NCBI GenBank assembly: GCA_043228905.1
Contig: JBHGNT010000011.1
Location: forward strand, 6,634,001-6,698,000
Reading direction: 5' to 3'
Length of the DNA: 64,000 nt
Source: Azolla caroliniana
Lineage: Eukaryota; Polypodiophyta
Shown here in pieces: positions 33,101 through 44,671 of the stretch (position 1 is its first letter; every line of letters begins with the position of its first letter). The translations under genes and the position numbers were made by a program. The notes beneath the pieces were generated by a model, which searched no databases, was not told the DNA's origin, and was given only the letters and a program-made list of their open reading frames with translations.

Positions 33101-33186
33101 TGTGTGTGCGCTATGCGTCGGATCGCTCTTCTGTGCTTCTGCGCCTGTGCATAGGAAAATTCGTAAAAAGTAAGTCCTTCGCAGGC
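30142..33186 (-). pseudogene. gypsy-1 accessory ORF: conserved N-terminal domain, long coiled coil, acidic tail
   Basis: A sense-strand ORF downstream of integrase and before the 3' LTR. The frame opens after a TAG near 33187 and contains SYAQAQKHRRAIRR. Next is a globular-looking domain (EEARQWMRENGLKGLLRI, YFGEYSISSKAYRTQGGENL, GFVNPRPPAIARYQAVFLIA, AYEGLQVDWLHFI), a TGA near 32486 with the same frame continuing, a Pro/Glu/Lys-rich linker, and heptad-rich Glu/Lys/Arg coiled coil (about 31900-31250). After a frameshift near 31245 come more coiled coil and the motif EWSQQAAELQTLRADAENRR. A Glu/Gln-rich tail follows in shifted frames and ends VLDILEEE near 30142. The first Met in frame is at 33057. 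A related protein is encoded at 61090-63606, so it is a real gene of this lineage. Its function is unknown; env-like or structural roles are only possibilities. Confidence 0.72.
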
Positions 33187-33192
33187 CTATGT

Positions 33193-33200
33193 CTTATATA
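33193..33200 (-). promoter_or_regulatory. Putative internal TATA box upstream of the accessory ORF
   Basis: TATATAAG on the minus strand, 136 bp upstream of the first Met (33057) of the accessory ORF and at its open-frame boundary. It could give a subgenomic mRNA. No other evidence of use. Confidence 0.35.
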
Positions 33201-33677
33201 GTGGCTTTTGCCTCGAGCCGCCCTTTTCCGTTTCCCGCGCATGTTCATCTCCCGCCATAATTAGTATGTACTTTCTTGCTTGCCGCGTGTGAGTGCCCAC
33301 GTTCCCTGCTTTAAATAGCAAGTACGTGCACGTCCTTCTTTACTGCATGGCGCCTCTTCGTTGCATGGTGGCGCTCCCACCTCTTGTGATCTCCCCATCG
33401 CTACTATGATTCACGCCGATTTGGCCCACGTCATTTTTTTCTTTCTTTCTTTGTTTGGACCACGTCATTTTCTGGTCCCCCCCGATTTGTTCGGGTCGGT
33501 TTGTGTTGATACCGGATCCTTCTGTCGGTTTTCCGGAATAGTCTTTGTCAGTATCGGTGTCGGTTCCTCCTCGGTCCGAATATCTTCAGCAGCGTTTGTC
33601 GGTGTCGGTTCCTTATCTTGCCGGATTTCCGGGTTTTGCTTGAACGGGTTGGCTGGCATATTTCCCTTATACGGCTT

Positions 33678-36387
33678 TTAAAGCCAAAACCCATTTGCCC
33701 ACTTACCGATGACATCTCCAGACAACGTGCCGAGCTGATACGACCCATTGTACTCCTTGGTGATCCAGAACGGTCCGGTCCACCGAAACCGCAACTTTCC
33801 TGGCATGTTCCCCATCCGTGTCTGGAATAGTAGCACCGGTTTCCCCACTTCGAACTCCTTTTCGTTGCCACGCCGGTGTCGGTCCACGAAAGCTTTTCTC
33901 CTCCTTTGCTCCAGTTCGAGTTGTAGTAAGCTAGCTATTCGGTTTTCTTCTAATTCCAACAACGTCACCAGCCGGATTCGTTCGGACTCCTTCTCACTTA
34001 AGCGCTCCTTTACTTGGATCCGTAAGCTGGGGATCTGGAACTCTACCGGCATGACTGCTTCTAAACCGAATGCTAGTCGGAACGGGGTTGTCCGGATGCT
34101 GGTTTTGTACATTGTTCGGTACGCCCATAGCGCGCTTTGCAATTTCGTATCCCAGTCGGTCCGGTTCTCGTTGACGATTTTTCGTAGGATGTTCTGCAGA
34201 GTTTTATTCGTTGATTCCGCTAGTCCATTGGCTTGAGGGTAGTAGGGAGTACTCCTTTTATGTACCACCGCGTAAAATGACGTCTGGCTTTCTACTACCT
34301 GCCCGAGAAAATGTCCTCCTTGGTCACTTATAAGCTCGATCGGGCATCCATATCGGCACCATATGCACTCGTACAGGAACTTTGCCGTGGACGCGGCCGT
34401 GTTGTCCCGTAAGGCCTTTGCTTCTACCCATTTGGTGCAATAGTCGGTCGCCACTATGACATACCGATTTCCGGTTCGCATTGCCGGTGGCTTGAAGGGA
34501 CCGACAAAGTCCAAACCCCACTTTTGAAACGGTTCCAATGGCAAGATCGGATGGTGTGGCATCCGGGCCTGCTCCGTGGGTTGGCCCAGTCGTTGACACA
34601 AATCGCATTCTCTGCTATACTTCACGGCATCTTTTAGGGTGGTGGGCCACCATAGTCCGCTCTGCCATATTTTCCGAGCGGTTGCGTCGCCGGCATAATG
34701 CCCCCCGGCAATTCCATAGTGGGCTTCCCTGAGGATTAAATCCTTCTCATCGCTCCGCACTGCTCGTCTCCAGATGCCATCTGCCCCCTTGTGATAGAGG
34801 GTGTCTCCAACCAAGCATAAATGTCTACTTCTTACTGCTACCCTTTTCCTTTCATCGCGGTCCATGTTCTCCGGGGGTACTCCGGTGCTCAGGAACTGAT
34901 GCATCTCAGTTAGCCATGTGTCTTCATCGGCTACCGTTGCATCCGTTGCCGGTTTCGTCGTGATCCGGAACAACTCGGCGTCGGGGAACTCATCCTGGAT
35001 GCCGTCCCCTGCTTCTCCGGATTCGAGTCTGCTTAGGTAGTCCGCTACCGCATGCTGTGCCCCGGGTCGGTGGAAAATGTCGAATTCAAATTCGTGTAAC
35101 AGCAGTGTCCATCGTGCAATTTTTCCCGTCAGGGATGCCTTCGAGACCAGGTAGAGTAGTGCTGAATGGTCGACATGGAAGGAAAACTTCCTTCCGAGCA
35201 GATAGTGCCTGTACTTTGTGACGCTATACACCATTCCCAATGCCTCGCGTTCCGTCGTGTAGTAGTTCCGTTCGGCTTTTGAGAGTTTCTGGCTTGCGTA
35301 GTACACCGGTTGGTACCATTTCGGCTCCGTGAGTTGCATCAGAACGCTGCCGATTGCTACGTCCGACGCGTCGACGAAGACGTGAAAGCTTTTACTCCAA
35401 TCCGGCGGTTGCACCACCGGAGCTTGCGACAGCATAACCTTAAACGCTTGATAGGCTTCCTCCTCCGTCTCCGCCCATAGGAAGGGTACCCTGTGTACGG
35501 CGGTATGTAATGGTGTAGCGAAGTCTGCGAGGTGCCGTATCATCCTGCTATGCCACCTTATTTGGCCCACGAACCGGCTTAAAGCCTTTGCGTTATTTGG
35601 TGCTGGTGCCTCGAGAATCGCCTTGACTTTATCCGGATCTACTGCGATTCCTTCCTTACTCACCACGTGCCCTAGTAAGTTGCCGCTTGCCACTCCAAAG
35701 ACGCACTTGGCCGGGTTCAGACTCAACCGGTACTCGCGGCACTTCTCCAAGCACAGCCGGAGGTGATCGAGATGCTCTCCGTGCCGGCTGTAGACCGCGA
35801 AATCGTCAAGGAAGACCTGCATAAAACCGGGGATATATTCCCCGAAAATTTCCATTATTATCCTTTGAAAGGTCGTTGGAGACGTCTTTAGTCCGAACAT
35901 CATCACGACCGCGACGAACACTCCCCATTCCGTAACGAACGTTGTCTTCTCCTGGTCGGCCGGGTTCATTCGTATTTGGTTGTAGCCGCTAAATCCATCC
36001 AGGAAGCTGTAAACTTCATGGTCGGCTACCGCATCTAACACCCCGTCCGTAAATGGTAGTGGAAACACATCGGTCACTGTTGCGGCATTTAGTTTGCGAT
36101 AGTCCACGCATACCCGGATTTTGTCGTTCTTTTTCGGGACCACCACTATCGGACTCAGCCAGGTTGCCTGCTTGACCGGTCGGATAAATCCGACCCGGAG
36201 GAGCTTATCAATTTCCTCCTTCACCTTCGCCGCATAATTCGGATTCATCCGGTACCTGCATTGAGCGATCGGTTTCGCATCGTACTTAGGTGAATTTGGT
36301 GCTGATAGAGCTGGGGGTCCAGCCCTCACATGTCTTCGTACGACCACGCGAAAACATCCTTGAAGTCTGTTAATAATGATACCATTG
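33678..36387 (-). CDS. gypsy-1 reverse transcriptase, RNase H and integrase
   Basis: An open frame of about 900 codons runs from the copia B insertion site to a stop at 33678; its first codons upstream of 36387 belong to the copia B LTR. In order: RT (AKPIAQCRYRMNPNYAAK, VVPKKNDK, VCVDYRKLNAATV, FLDGFSGYNQIRMNP, VFLDDF in place of YVDD), RNase H (FHVFVDASDVAIGSVLMQ, TTEREALGMVY, VDHSALLYL), the integrase zinc finger (HYGIAGGHYAGD, CDLCQRLG), the catalytic core (WGLDFVGPF, ISDQGGHF, NGLAESTNKT) and a GKPVLLFQTR C-terminal region. No stops are seen within these domains. One frameshift near 36300 separates it from the RT N-terminus. There is no chromodomain. In the intact element it was joined to the protease at 41717. 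Confidence 0.92.
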
Positions 36388-36392
36388 CCTTC

Positions 36393-36992
36393 TGTTGGGA
36401 TTACGGTCCCTTCGGATGGGATGGTCGGATGTCGGAGATGAATGCCGACGAGCCCGGTTTCGGTTTCGGAACCGGATGATGAAGACCCCGGCTTCGGAGC
36501 CGGACGACGAATGTACCCGGAGAGAGATCCGGATGCGGGGACATATCCGTGAATATGTTTGCTAAGGGCCCTTGAGGCTATAGTTGTAAATAGCCCCAAA
36601 GTCATATGTGTATAAATATGACTTAGGGCAAACAGTTTTTATGTTGCTTCTCATTTTTCTGTTTTTCCACTCAAGAGGAGTGAAGAGAGAGCAGCCATGA
36701 GAGAGATAGAGCGTGAGAGAGGAAGAGGTCGACGCCTCAGTGTAATACCGCCGCCTGTGGCGAGGATAGCGAGCTCAAGGTCGTCGCCTTGCAGCTCGCC
36801 ATTGTATATTTCTCTGTGCATAGTTTTGGTTTGGAGTCTTGCACTCCCGTGGTTTTTCCCGTATAGGGTTTTCCACGTTAATCCCTGTGTTATCGTGTCT
36901 TTCTCTGTGTTTCCTATTTTCTGCTGCATTGATTCGCGATTTCTCGGTTGTGGCCGAGCGGTGAAGGTGAATCGGAGCGTCAATTCTCAACA
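36393..36992 (+). repeat. 5' LTR of copia B
   Basis: Starts TGTTGGGATTACGG and ends TTCTCAACA. It is near identical to 41108-41711 apart from a short rearranged stretch around a repeated ATGTCGGAGATGA motif. TATAAATATGACTTAG near 36612 is the likely promoter. Confidence 0.94.
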
Positions 36993-36995
36993 AAC

Positions 36996-37007
36996 TGGTA
37001 TCAGAGC
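36996..37007 (+). other. Primer-binding site of copia B
   Basis: TGGTATCAGAGC lies 3 bp after the LTR and matches the initiator tRNA-Met 3' end. Confidence 0.92.
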
Positions 37008-37023
37008 GACTGCAGTGCAGAAA

Positions 37024-40000
37024 ATGGAAGGCGGCAGTAGCGGGCAGCCGGGGATGATGGTGCTGAATGCGCAGAATTACGCCGACTGGAAGATCAAGAT
37101 GGAGGATCTTCTGATTGTTCGGGACCTGTACGAACCGATTGACAGGTCGGAAATACCGAAGGGGGTACTTGAGTCGGAGTGGAGGCTTCTGAACCGGAAA
37201 GCCGTTGCAACCATTCGGCAATACGTCGACGTGAGCGTTCTACAACATGTGGCGAACGACACCAACACATATGAGATGTGGCGGAAGCTGTCGGGCCTCT
37301 ACGAGAGGAAAAATGCGTTGAACCGGACCTCCCTGATGAGGAAGATAGTGAACCTCAAGTACCGAGACGGCGAGAGTATGGTGGAACACGTAAGCACGTT
37401 CATGGGATTCGTGAACCAGCTTGCAGCGATCAAGTTCCCGCTGGAGGATGCAATGCAAGCCATCATTCTGATGTGTACATTGCCGGAAGGCTGGGAGAAC
37501 TTGGTGGTGACTCTCAGCACCTCCTGCACCGAAGATAACTTGTCCCTGCAAACGGTAAAGACAAGTATCTTGAACGAAGAAGCGCGTCGGAGAGATAAAG
37601 AACCGGCCTCCGATCCGAAGATGTTGTTTACCGAATCGGATCGGGGAAGACAACGGAACCGGAGTCCGCAAAGACGGGAGAAGTCGGGGACCCGGTCGCA
37701 GTCAAGAGGAAGGCCCACATGCTTCCACTGTGGGAAGCCGGGGCACTTCCGAAAGAATTGTCGGCATTACCGAAAAGACAACGGAGCCGACGACACCGAT
37801 TCGAAGAAGTCTTCGGATCGGAACGGTGCTTACCGGGGAGCCACGGACCGGAATGGTTCGGATCGGCGAGGGCAGGACCGGAAAGGAACGACGGCACTCG
37901 CGGCAAGTGAAGAGGAAATCATGCTCATCACCGAAGAAGGTGAACTAAACATTGCCGGCGATGAGACGACCTGGGTGGTCGATTCCGGAGCATCGTTCCA
38001 CCTGACCTCGGAGAGAAGATACTTCTCATCCTACACAGCCGGTGAGCATGGCTGTGTTCGGATGGGAAATGAAGGTACGTGCCGGATTGCCGGCATAGGA
38101 GACGTGTGGCTGATGACATCAACCGGATGCAAGATGCTGCTGAAGGATGTTCGACACGTTCCGGAGGTTCGATTGAACCTGATTTCGGCCGGGAGGCTAG
38201 ACGATGAAGGCTACACGGGTAGCATCCGGAACGGTGTCATGAAGTTCAGCAAAGGGAGCCTGATAGTGGCTCAGGCCCGGAAGATCAACACACTGTACCT
38301 GATGAATTCCCGGCTATGTCCCGAGGAGCTGAACGTGGCAGCTGACACTGCCGGTGAGCTATGGCACAAGAGACTGTGCCACATGAGCGAGAAGGGGATG
38401 AAGAGGCTTGCAGAGGACAACCTTATTCCAGTGAAGCATGTGCAACTGGAGAAGTGCACCGATTGCCTGGCCGGTAAGCAGAACCGGACCTCCTTCCACT
38501 CAAGGCCACCGACGAGACGTAGCGCACCATTGGAGCTGGTGCACACTGACGTGTGTCAAGTGGAAACGAAGTCACATGGCGGAGCCCAGTACTTCGTGAC
38601 ATTCATTGATGACCACAGCCGGAAGCTGTGGACGGCACCGTTGAAGACAAAGGACCAAGTATTGTCCGTCTTCAAAGAACTCCACGCGAGAGTGGAAAGG
38701 GAATCCGGCAAGAAGCTGAAAGCGATACGAGCGGATAACGGAGGGGAATACCGGGGGCAGTTCGCGGAGTTCTGTCGCTCGAAGGGAATCCGGCTCGAGT
38801 TTACTGTGCCGAAGACGCCGGAACTGAACGGGCTGGCCGAGAGGATGAACCGGACCATAATGGAGAGGGTCCGGAGTATGCTGGCGCATGCGAAATTACC
38901 CAAGGGGTTTTGGGCTGAGGCAATGTCGACGGCGACATACGTGATAAACAGATCACCCTCAGTACCTTTGGACGGAGACACGCCGTAGAGAGTGTGGACC
39001 GGTAGGGAAGTATCCTACCGGCATCTGAAGGTGTTCGGGTGTCTCGCATATGTGCATGTGGCTAAGGACCGGAGAGGAAAGCTAGATCCAAAGACCTGGC
39101 CATGCATATTCCTCGGTTACGGCGATGACGAGTTCGGCTACCGAGTATGGGACCCGGTCGACAAGAAGATATTCCGGAGTCGTGATATCATATTCATGGA
39201 GAACAAGACACTCGCCGACTGGGAGTCGGAGAAGAAGATGAAGAGCTCCAAGCCGACCGGTGAGGATAAACTCTACGAGGAGCAGTCCCGACCGGCAAGG
39301 GACCGGTTAGCACTCAAGGATCCGGCCGAAGACGGTGAAGAAACAGAACCGGCCGAGGAAGATGAAAATGATACCGGAACCGGCCCCGATCCCGAAATGG
39401 ATTCGGATGAAGAAGAATCGGAAGAACCGGTTACCGAAGCTCCGGATCGGAGATATCCTCTAAGAGAGAGAAGGGCCCCCCGGAGATTTCCGGAACCAGA
39501 GCACGTGCTGCTAACCGACGAGGGGGAGCCGGAGAGCTTTGAAGAAGCAAAGCATGACACCCAGAGCCGCAGGTGGTTGAGTGCCATGCAGGACGAGATG
39601 GATTCCCTGCATGAGAACCACACATATGAACTTGTGGAGTTGCCGAAAGGAAAGCGGGCACTTCGAAACAAGTGGGTGTTCAAGCTGAAACCGGGAGATG
39701 CCGGAAACCCCCCGAGATACAAAGCCAGGATCGTGGTGAAGGGGTTTCAGCAGAAGAAGGGCGTCGACTTCGACGAGATATTTGCCCCGGTAGTGAAGAT
39801 GACCTCCATCCGGACGGTGCTGAGCATAGCGGCAAGCATGGACCTCGAGGTAGAACAGATGGACGTGAAGACGGCATTCCTTCACGGTGACCTCGAAGAA
39901 GAGATCTACATGCAGCAACCGGAAGGATTCGAGAAGAAAGGGAAGGAGCACCTGGTATGCCGGTTGAAGAAGAGCCTTTACGGACTGAAGCAGGCTCCCC

Positions 40001-41097
40001 GGCAATGGTACCGGAAGTTCAACTCTTTCATGACCGACGAAGGGTACCTCAAAACGCAGTCCGACCACTGCGTGTTTGTGAAGAAGTTCGAAGGAGGAGA
40101 CTTTCTAATACTCCTCCTGTACGTGGACGACATGTTGATCGTCGGACGAGACCAGGTCAAGATACGGATGCTGAAGAAGGCTCTTCACCGAACCTTCTCA
40201 ATGAAAGACCTGGGTCCGGCGAGGCAAATACTAGGGATGCACATCATCCGGGACCGGAAGAAGAAGCAGTTGTGGCTGTCACAGGAGAAGTACGTGACAA
40301 AGGTGCTTCATCGGTTCAACATGTCGGAAGCAAGTCCGGTCGGGTCAACACTCCCGGAAAACTGCAAGCTGTCCAGCAAGCAAAGCCCCAAGACAAAGGC
40401 TGAGAAGGAGGACATGATGAAAGTACCATATGCCTCTGCCGTTGGGAGCTTGATGTACGCAATGGTGTGTACCCGACCGGACATAGGGTATGCAGTCGGA
40501 GTGGTGAGCCGGTACATGAGCAATCCCGGCAAAGAGCATTGGAACGCGGCCAAGTGGATACTCCGATACCTGAAGGGCACAGGAAACGTGTGCCTCCGAT
40601 TCGGCTCCGGTAAGCCCGAACTCGACGGCTTCACCGATTCGGATATGTCGGCTGATGCAGATACCAGCCGGTCCACATCAGGGTATGTGATGACGTATGC
40701 AGGGGGAGCTGTTTCATGGCAGTCGAGGCTGCAGAAGACGGTTGCGTTGTCAACCACGGAGGCGGAGTACATGGCGGCTGTTGAAGCCGGCAAGGAAATA
40801 ATATGGATGAAGGACTTCATTAGAGAGCTCGGTATCCGGCAGGAGGAGTACCGACTCTACTGCGACAGTCAGAGTGCAATCCACCTTGCGAAGAACGCGG
40901 CCTATCACTCCCGGACGAAGCACATCCAGCGAAGATATCACTGGATCCGGGAAAGAATAGAAGACAAGGAGTTCGTGCTGACGAAGGTCCACACGGACGA
41001 GAACGGGTCGGATATGCTGACCAAGGTGCTCACACCCGACAAGCTGGAAGCATGCCGGAAGAGGATCGGATTGGAAAGACATCCCATGCCGAAGTGA
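37024..41097 (+). pseudogene. copia B gag-pol, complete but for one stop codon
   Basis: A frame of 1358 codons from ATG 37024 (MEGGSSGQPGMM) to TGA 41097, interrupted only by TAG at 38986-38988 where relatives have CAG (in the GDTPQRVWTG context). Domains in order: UBN2-like gag, CCHC knuckle CFHCGKPGHFRKNC, protease WVVDSGASFHLT, integrase zinc region (LWHKRLCHMSEKG, CTDCLAGKQN) and core (HTDVCQVE, IRADNGGEYRG, LNGLAERMNRT), acidic linker, RT with LYVDDMLIVG, and RNase H (FTDSDMSADADTSRSTSG, TTEAEYMAA). All catalytic motifs are present. The change fits a single C-to-T transition. The ATG at 36697 lies in the LTR and is not the gag start. Confidence 0.94.
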
Positions 41098-41107
41098 AGG
41101 GGGAGTT
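41095..41107 (+). other. Polypurine tract of copia B
   Basis: TGAAGGGGGAGTT ends directly before the TG of the 3' LTR. The same tract precedes the copia A 3' LTR at 46475-46487. Confidence 0.85.
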
Positions 41108-41711
41108 TGTTGGGATTACGGTCCCTTCGGATGGGATGGTTGGATGTCGGAGATGAGGATGGTTGGATGTCGGAGATGAATGCCGACGAGCCGGATGATG
41201 AAGACCCCGGCTTCGGAGCCGGACGACGAATGTACCCGGAGAGAGATCCGGATGCGGGGACATATCCGTGAATATGTTTGCTAAGGGCCCTTGAGGCTAT
41301 AGTTGTAAATAGCCCCAAAGTCATATGTGTATAAATATGACTTAGGGCAAACAGTTTTTATGTTCCTTCTCATTTTTCTGTTTTTCCACTCAAGAGGAGT
41401 GAAGAGAGAGCAGCCGTGAGAGAGATAGAGCGTGAGAGAGGAAGAGGTCGACGCCTCAGTGTAATACCGCCGCCTGTGGCGAGGATAGCGAGCTCAAGGT
41501 CGTCGCCTTGCAGCTCGCCATTGTATATTTCTCTGTGCATAGTTTTGGTTTGGAGTCTTGCACTCCCGTGGTTTTTCCCGTATAGGGTTTTCCACGTTAA
41601 TCCCTGTGTTATCGTGTCTTTCTCTGTGTTTCCTATTTTCTGCTGCATTGATTCGCGATTTCTCGGTTGTGGCCGAGCGGTGAAGGTGAATCGGAGCGTC
41701 GATTCTCAACA
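41108..41711 (+). repeat. 3' LTR of copia B
   Basis: Matches 36393-36992 closely and carries an extra copy of GATGGTTGGATGTCGGAGATGA. It is followed by CCTTC. Confidence 0.94.
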
Positions 41712-41716
41712 CCTTC

Positions 41717-42810
41717 TTTTCTTCCTTCGGCAATTCCTTTGCGACATTTACCGGTCGGGGCTTGTCTGTTGTGCCGAGGTCCACCTCCTCTAGTTGGGAT
41801 GCTTCTACCCTCTGGGATATCGTCATTTCCCTCTCTAGGGATTCCTGCGCTTGTCGCAGTTCCCGGATCGCTGCTTGGTCCGGTTCATCCGGCGTCGTAA
41901 TGTACGGTTCTACTGCCGCCGTGATATCCACCTCAAATAGTGGGACGATTCGTGGGTGTTCCTCGAGGTACCGCTCGACTTCCTCGTCCGGTAATCCCTC
42001 CAACATGTTGATGTTTTCCGCATACAATGGAGTTGCTTCGTTACTGGTGATCACCCATGGTTGCGTCGTTACTCGTACCTTTATTTTCCCTCGCCGGAAT
42101 GTGATCATGTTCTTTTGCCAATTCTGCTTGATATGCGCCGTTCGTAGCCATGGTCGTCCTAGCAGTAGGGGGTACGCGCCTTGTACATTCAGCTGCAGCA
42201 CTACGGCCGATATCCGGAATACGTGGCCTCCGATCGTTACTTCCAAATCCCGGATAAGCCCGGTCGGTTGGACTGAGCTGGTATCCGCCATGTGTAACCA
42301 GAAGGGGCATGGTTCCCATTCCCGGATGCCCAGGTTCTCGCATGTCTGTTGGCTGATGACATTTACCCCGGAGCCTCCGTCAATAATCGTTCCAGCAATC
42401 TCCTTTCCTTTCACGATTGCCGTGATCGCCGGGCTACTTGTATCGACCACCGTTGGTCCTTCCTCCGGGTTGGAGAAGAATGCCGGTGCTGGTGTCGGCT
42501 TCGGTTTGCTCACGGATGCCTGTAAGTCTGCCGTAAACCGTGGCACCAACTGTAGTAGCCGTGCTAACGGCAGCACGATTTGACAGTCCTGTAGCGCTTG
42601 CCACGTCGGGTTTTCTCCTGGCTGTATGATTTCTTCGTCTTTTGGCATATTTTGGTCTCTTACTTCTGCCGCATACTGTTCATTGGCCTCCTTGATCCAT
42701 TGCGCCGCTTGTTTTCTGATTGCCTCCTGGGCTTCCCACTCGGCGGTCTTTCCCTTTGACCGGGTTGTGACCTGCTGTACTTCTATTATTTCGGTTGTAA
42801 CCATGTTCAC
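41717..42810 (-). pseudogene. gypsy-1 protease region (cut by copia B)
   Basis: Minus-strand frame starting MNMVTTEIIEVQQVTTRSKG. It has a charged spacer, then the retropepsin with the active-site loop IDGGSGVNVIS, LEVTIGGHVFRISAVVLQLN and LLGRPWLRTAHIKQNWQ, followed by an acidic linker (NMLEGLPDEEVERYLEEHP) and VNVAKELPKEEKK, where copia B is inserted. The protease matures the gag-pol precursor. DGG replaces the usual DSG/DTG at the active site, as it does in gypsy-2, so it is a lineage feature rather than damage. Upstream it joins gag through a CCHC region that contains a stop near 42868. Confidence 0.85.
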
Positions 42811-44220
42811 TGCCGGCTGCTTGTCATTGGTTTTGCTATAGTGGCCTTCCTTACGACAGTATTAACAGTACACCTTGTGACTGTTGCTCGTTTCTCCTTT
42901 GTCCCCGGTTTGGAGGGTGGGTATGCTTCAGCGGTCGTCTTCGGTTTTTCGGTTATCCGGTACCGATACCGGGTTGTCATTCCTCGCTGCCTCCCGACGT
43001 TGATCTCTTCGGAAAAATCCACGCTTCTGATTCCGTCGGAAATTTCGGTTCCCTTGTCGCCTCTCTTCTCTGCGTCGTTCGTATTCCGGGGATTCGTCTC
43101 GGTTGTACCGGTCCCGGGGGTAGCTATCTCTGCGTTTCTCCTCTCGGTCATAGTTATCGCGTCTTCTATCAGTGTATCTGTTACCGCGTTCGCGTTGGTA
43201 GCGGTCGTCTCTCCGGAATCGATCCTCATCCGGGTTCTGATTGCGTGGTTCTATGTGTCGAACCGGTGCTGCCTGCCGATTTAACAGGTTATATTCACAT
43301 CGGTCCGTTGTATGGGCTCGAGAGTTGCAGATCATACATTGTGTCCGCAGGGTGCAGTCTATTGTTGAGTGGCCCGAATTTAGGCATGTTGTGTATTGTA
43401 AGGCCTGTCGGAACCTCAGGTCTTCCTCCTTTGGGAGTGCCCGGTGTAACATCCCCATCGACAGGAAGGAACTAGTCTTGTCCATTTCTAAGACCCGATC
43501 AATAACTTGGTCCATTGTGCTAGTGTGGAAATCAAGGACTCCGCACATTGTTCGAAGTGGCTCTTTCAGCGCGGCCAAAAAGACTGCTTTGGCTTCGTCT
43601 TCGGGTGGTGCTCTCGTCAGTTGGCTGTGCAGGGTCTGAAACCGAATGATGAATTGTGGCACAGTCTCGTTCTCTTCTTGCCGGGTGGTGTAGAACTGCC
43701 CGACCAATTCCCTTTGCTCAACTTGTCTGTGAAAAAGCCTGAGGAATCTAGCCTTCAAGGCATCGAATGTGGAAAAGCTGCCCGGTAAGTGCTTTGCGTG
43801 CCATCGCGCCGCCGGTCCTTCTAAGGTCATGCCGAATTCGGCGACTTTGGATCGTTCGGCTTCGGGCTCCGTCAGTCTTTGGGAGACATGGTTGGCTTCC
43901 CATATTTGGAGGAATGCGTACACGTGTGCCTCCGCGTCGGGCTCATCCCGGTACTTTGGGTATGGGTATGGCATCGTGTCGTCCAACTGACTCTCCTGCC
44001 TTCTCCGCTCTCTGTCCGCTGTTGGTGTCGGTGTGAGAACCTTTGGTTCCTCCGCGGTTGGTGCCGGTATCCGCTCCTTCAGTTCCTCCGCGGGTGTTGC
44101 CGGTTTCCGGTCCTTTGGTTCCTCCGCGGGTGTTGTCAGTATCCGCTCCTTCGGTTCCTTCGCGGGTGTTGTCGGTATCTCGTCAGCCTCCCTCGGCGAT
44201 TGCCGGTCACCGAACTCCAA
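42811..44220 (-). pseudogene. gypsy-1 gag
   Basis: Open frame from about 44220 to 42928, then broken to 42811. It starts with four or five imperfect Pro/Lys/Glu repeats (PAEEPKERIPA type), followed by a capsid-like gag domain (YPYPKYRDEPDAEAHVYAFL, LEGPAARWHAKHLPGSFSTF, FYTTRQEENETVPQFIIRFQ). Next come two Cys/His clusters (CLNSGHSTIDC, CMICNSRAHTTDRC) and a long Arg/Asp/Tyr-rich basic tail. A third CCHC knuckle (VYC-YCRKEGH) is interrupted by a TAA near 42866. Gag would build the particle and bind RNA. The Arg-rich tail may reflect a nucleocapsid role; that is inference. Confidence 0.85.
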
Positions 44221-44671
44221 GGTTATTTCTTCCTCTAGCTCCGGTGTTACTGAGTCTTCCGACCCCTCTTTCCCCCGGTCGTTTGGTGTGTCGTGGCTGC
44301 TTTTATACCGGGACGCAACGCTTCCGTCGCTTTCCGACTCCGCCTCAAGTGTTGCGAATGCTTTCGAGTCCCCGTCGCCCCCGGCGAGCGTCTATAGTAT
44401 CGTTTCCGCCTCTTGCAGGCTTGTTATGCTACTGCCTTCGTCGGGGATTTGCAGAACCCGGAACTGCAGTGCTTCTTCTGCAACTCTCCGAAGAGTTTTG
44501 GAGAATGACCGATCCCGCCGGATCTCGTCGACGGCTTGCTGCAGGGCTTCCCGTCGTTGCTCGCGTTCGGTGTATCGTCTCCCTCATTCGGTGATGTGGT
44601 CGTCGTTTGGTCTAGACATCCATCCCCCGGTTGTCCTCTGCACTTTGCAGGAATCGTGGTTGCCAAAATAG
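44221..44671 (-). other. gypsy-1 leader with candidate primer site
   Basis: Between the 5' LTR and gag. Right after the LTR, on the minus strand, CTATTTTGGCAACCACG contains a TGG start typical of a primer-binding site, but not the initiator tRNA-Met one. The tRNA used could not be identified. Open stretches in this region may extend gag upstream. Confidence 0.45.

Larger units (their letters stand above)
36393..41711 (+). mobile_element. Ty1/copia element copia B, full length
   Basis: LTRs of 600 bp (36393-36992) and 604 bp (41108-41711), target duplication CCTTC at 36388-36392 and 41712-41716, a primer site, one gag-pol frame with a single stop, and a purine tract. It lies inside gypsy-1 in the opposite orientation and is the innermost and therefore the youngest layer of the nest. 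Confidence 0.95.

Noticed and set aside
30142-33171. Plus-strand ORFs opposite the gypsy-1 accessory ORF
   Set aside because: They are low-complexity Leu/Ser/Phe-rich reflections of the Glu/Lys-rich coiled coil on the other strand.
36697-37023. Upstream ATG extending copia B gag into the LTR
   Set aside because: The segment is LTR and primer-site sequence. The copia gag start by homology is 37024.
43241-44671. Plus-strand ORFs opposite gypsy-1 gag
   Set aside because: Shadows of the gag frame; the repeated peptides mirror the PAEEPKE repeats.
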